Shown here piece after piece: positions 6,776 through 8,900 of a DNA stretch of 8,900 nucleotides. The stretch lies in assembly GCA_023436945.1 (NCBI GenBank), contig JAEZHG010000007.1, positions 1 to 8,900 on the forward strand. Reading direction: 5' to 3'. The notes beneath the pieces are model-generated. The model was not told the DNA's origin. It searched no databases and saw only the letters and a list, made by a program, of their open reading frames with translations. Source of the stretch: Pseudomonadota bacterium. Its GTDB lineage: Bacteria > Pseudomonadota > Alphaproteobacteria > Caulobacterales > Caulobacteraceae. Position numbers and translations under genes: made by a program. Within the stretch, counting starts at the first letter, position 1. Each line of letters begins with the position of its first letter.

Positions 6776-7390
6776 TTAGACCAAAGGCTCGAAGCGGGGG
6801 GAGTCACCGGCGCGGGTCAGCACACCGTCGAAAATGCCAAAGTGCAGACCGACGAGTTTCAGTTCGCCAGCGGCTTCTTTCTCGGCGATCCACGGGAAGG
6901 TGCGCAGGTTTTCCAGCGACAGACGTACGCCAGCCTCTTCTGCCACACGCTCGGCCTGTTCGGCGGGGAAGTCCTCGATATAGCGGCGCACATAGGGAGC
7001 AGCTTGCTCGACCCAAGGCAGTACGAAGTCACGGCAGCTGTCTGGCGTACCGTTCAGCATGGCGTTGATGCCACCGCAGCCTGCGTGGCCCATGACCACG
7101 ATCTGTTTGACGCCCAGAACATTGACGCCGAACTCCAGCGCAGCCGAGACGCCGTGCAGCTTGCCGTCCGGTTCGTAAGGCGGAACCAGATTGGCGACGT
7201 TGCGCACAACGAACAGTTCGCCGGGGGCCGTGTCGAAAATCAGGGCAGGGTCGGCGCGGCTGTCAGAACAGGCGACGATCAGTGTGTGGGGCTTTTGGCC
7301 TTTCTCGGCCAGTGCCTCGTATTCTGCTCGTTTCGAGGGCCAACGGTCCTCACGGAAGCGGCGGTAACCTTGGGTGAGCTTGGTAATCAT
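6776..7390 (-). CDS. beta-class carbonic anhydrase
   Basis: A 204-residue zinc enzyme interconverting CO2 and bicarbonate in the cytoplasm. Zinc ligands and gate residues of the beta class are present: Cys41-x-Asp43-x-Arg45 (CSDSR) and His102-x2-Cys105 (HAGCG). The segment NLVPPYEPDGKLHGVSAALEF (67-87) and the terminal LHFGIFDG...L are usual for this family (can/cynT type). I chose the ATG at 7390 because AAGGAA lies seven bases before it. An in-frame GTG at 7420 would add ten residues (PACAARNRF...) with no Shine-Dalgarno and is less likely. The gene begins 53 bases after the uvrC stop, with no clear terminator between, and ends 77 bases before pgsA, so the three may share a transcript. Likely roles are bicarbonate supply for carboxylases, including fatty-acid synthesis, or pH balance. 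The gene says nothing specific about which. Confidence 0.93.
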   Translation of the reverse strand: MITKLTQGYRRFREDRWPSKRAEYEALAEKGQKPHTLIVACSDSRADPALIFDTAPGELFVVRNVANLVPPYEPDGKLHGVSAALEFGVNVLGVKQIVVMGHAGCGGINAMLNGTPDSCRDFVLPWVEQAAPYVRRYIEDFPAEQAERVAEEAGVRLSLENLRTFPWIAEKEAAGELKLVGLHFGIFDGVLTRAGDSPRFEPLV

Positions 7391-7397
7391 GAAGCGG

Positions 7398-7403
7398 TTC
7401 CTT
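7398..7403 (-). promoter_or_regulatory. Shine-Dalgarno that fixes the carbonic anhydrase start
   Basis: AAGGAA on the minus strand lies seven bases before the ATG at 7390. It favours that start over the upstream in-frame GTG at 7420. Confidence 0.7.
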
Positions 7404-7443
7404 GCCGCACACGCGGGCACAGCACAATAAAAAAGCGTCGTCT

Positions 7444-8900
7444 CTAGCGATGGAAAAAGCCGTGAATACGCTCGGCCAGTGCCTGACTGATACCGTCCAC
7501 CTTCACCAGATCGTCCACCGAGGCCCGCGAGACGCCCTTGGCCGAGCCAAAGGCGTGAAGCAAAGCCTTCTTGCGTCCCGGCCCGACGCCATCGATTTCG
7601 TCCAGCGGGTTTTTCTTGATGTCCTTGCTGCGACGCTTGGCATGGGCCCCGTTTGCAAAGCGGTGGGCCTCGTCGCGCAGGCGCTGGATATAATAGAGGG
7701 CAGGGGATTTGAGCGGCAGCATGAAGGGCGGCTTGCCCCGCATGAAGAAATGCTCCTTGCCTGCGTCGCGGTCCGGTCCCTTGGCCACACCCACGGCGGT
7801 GATGTCGGTCAGGCCGTATTCGTCCAGCATGGCCAGAACCTCGGCCAGTTGACCCGCGCCGCCGTCGATCAGCAGCAGGTCGGGGCGCTCGGTCTCCTCG
7901 CCCGCTTCCTCTTCCTTCACCAGACGGCCAAAGCGGCGACGCATGACCTCGCGCATCATGCCGTAGTCATCGCCGGGGGTAAGGTCTTCGCCGCGGATGT
8001 TAAACTTGCGGTACTGGTTCTTACGGAAGCCGTCGGGACCAGCGACGACCATGCCGCCCACGGCATTGGTGCCCTGAATGTGGGCGTTGTCGTAGATCTC
8101 GATCCTCTCTGGGCGGCTGTCCAGACCAAAAGCCTCACAGACATCGTCGAGGATTTTCGACTGGGCCGAGTTCTCGGCCAGCTTGCGGCCCAGCGCCTCA
8201 CGGGCATTGGTCAAGGCGTGATCGACCAGACTGCGCTTGTTGCCGCGCTGTGGCAGGCTGATCTCGACCTTGTGGCCCGCCTTCATTGCAAAGGCCTCTT
8301 GCAGCAGTTCAAGCTCCAGCGGGCGTAGGTTGGACAGGATCAGGCGCGGGACCGGCTTGTCCTCATAGAACTGGGCGAGGAAGGCAGACAGGACGGTGCT
8401 CTCGTCGTCGCTGCGGTCGACGCGCGGGAAATAGGCGCGACCGCCCCAGTTCTGGCCAGCGCGATAGAAGAAGACCTGAACGCAGGCCTGTCCGCCATCG
8501 AGATAGACGGCGAACACATCGGCCTCGGCTACGCCGTCGGCATTGACCGAGGTTTCCATCGCAATGGCCGACAGAGCGCGGATGCGATCTCGCACGCGGG
8601 CGGCGTGTTCAAAATCCATCTCGTCAGAGGCCGCCTGCATCTCTTGAGACAGGCGGTTCAAGACTGCGCGGGACTTGCCACGCAGGAAGGCCTCGGCCTC
8701 GTTGACCAGTTCGCCATAGTCCTCAAGGCTGATCTCGCCGGTGCAGGGGGCCGAGCAGCGCTTGATCTGGTGAAGCATGCACGGGCGGGTGCGGCTCTCG
8801 TAAACGCTGTCGGTGCAGTTCCTGAGCAGGAAGGCTTTTTGCAGGGTGTTCAGCGTATTGTTCACCGCCCATGTGGAGGCGAACGGGCCGAAGTAGTCGC
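7444..8900 (-). CDS. uvrC: excinuclease ABC subunit C, N-terminus off window
   Basis: The visible 484 codons are the C-terminal three quarters of UvrC, the nuclease that makes both cuts around DNA lesions in nucleotide excision repair with UvrA and UvrB. The frame is open through the right edge (first residues DYFGPFAS), so the GIY-YIG nuclease domain that makes the 3' cut is outside, by E. coli numbering about 126 residues. A GTG at 8865 is internal, not the start. In visible numbering, Cys28, Cys40, Cys48 and Cys52 keep the 12-8-4 spacing of the E. coli [4Fe-4S] ligands. The UvrB-binding UVR domain is about 75-110. The RNase H-like domain for the 5' cut has Asp270 (IEIYDNAH), Asp345 (LLIDGG) and His412 (DEAHRF). 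Tandem helix-hairpin-helix motifs fill 432-484 ([18 protein letters not shown]). A carbonic anhydrase and then pgsA follow downstream. Confidence 0.97.
   Translation of the reverse strand, partial: DYFGPFASTWAVNNTLNTLQKAFLLRNCTDSVYESRTRPCMLHQIKRCSAPCTGEISLEDYGELVNEAEAFLRGKSRAVLNRLSQEMQAASDEMDFEHAARVRDRIRALSAIAMETSVNADGVAEADVFAVYLDGGQACVQVFFYRAGQNWGGRAYFPRVDRSDDESTVLSAFLAQFYEDKPVPRLILSNLRPLELELLQEAFAMKAGHKVEISLPQRGNKRSLVDHALTNAREALGRKLAENSAQSKILDDVCEAFGLDSRPERIEIYDNAHIQGTNAVGGMVVAGPDGFRKNQYRKFNIRGEDLTPGDDYGMMREVMRRRFGRLVKEEEAGEETERPDLLLIDGGAGQLAEVLAMLDEYGLTDITAVGVAKGPDRDAGKEHFFMRGKPPFMLPLKSPALYYIQRLRDEAHRFANGAHAKRRSKDIKKNPLDEIDGVGPGRKKALLHAFGSAKGVSRASVDDLVKVDGISQALAERIHGFFHR

Noticed and set aside
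7425..7446. T-run on the minus strand (complement of A 7429-7434) just after the uvrC stop, a possible terminator.
   Set aside because: No convincing stem precedes it; only 3-4 bp pairings are possible, so uvrC read-through into the carbonic anhydrase remains likely.
7402..8328. A 308-codon plus-strand open frame overlapping uvrC.
   Set aside because: uvrC on the opposite strand has clear catalytic and Fe-S motifs; this frame is its shadow and has no recognisable domain.
1..8900. Search by eye for CRISPR arrays, tRNAs, transposases, attachment sites, and defence or toxin genes.
   Set aside because: No regularly spaced direct repeats, tRNA-like cloverleafs or recognisable mobile or defence genes were seen; the window looks like ordinary chromosomal DNA.

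Overview
The window reads as chromosomal DNA of a free-living Gram-negative alphaproteobacterium, most likely of the Caulobacterales (Asticcacaulis/Brevundimonas type). This rests on the high-GC codon use, two secreted family S46 dipeptidyl-peptidases, and an alphaproteobacterial-looking UvrC and PgsA. The genus is inferred and was not tested by any search. Coding density is high. I saw no insertion sequence, phage gene, CRISPR array, tRNA or rRNA.

Left part (1-1011, minus strand): the N-terminal 337 residues of an FtsX/DevC-type ABC transporter permease, whose C-terminus lies off the left edge. A divergent intergenic region (1012-1213) separates it from a plus-strand cluster. That cluster is an S46 dipeptidyl-peptidase (1214-3310), a hairpin with a T-rich tail, a second S46 peptidase (3403-5493), and a GNAT N-acetyltransferase (5496-6026) that begins two bases after the second peptidase's stop codon. 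Both peptidases have signal peptides and intact His-Asp-Ser triads. They are whole-length paralogs that differ at the active site. The first has Gly at the S1 specificity position (DPP7-like, hydrophobic P1). The second has Ser there (a DPP11-like signature) and two further changes next to catalytic residues. Together they look like a periplasmic pair that trims oligopeptides to dipeptides with complementary specificity.

Right part (6066-8900, minus strand): in transcription order, uvrC (5' end off the right edge), a beta-class carbonic anhydrase and pgsA. The uvrC-pgsA neighbourhood is old and widespread in proteobacteria, and here the carbonic anhydrase lies between the two. The two convergent clusters meet at a perfect 12-bp hairpin (6012-6038) whose loop is the GNAT stop codon and which has a T-run on both strands, so it can serve as a shared bidirectional terminator.

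Nothing here amounts to a clearly new system. The points most worth following up are the diverged active site of the second S46 peptidase, its tight coupling to a GNAT gene, the carbonic anhydrase between uvrC and pgsA, and the stop-codon-in-loop terminator.
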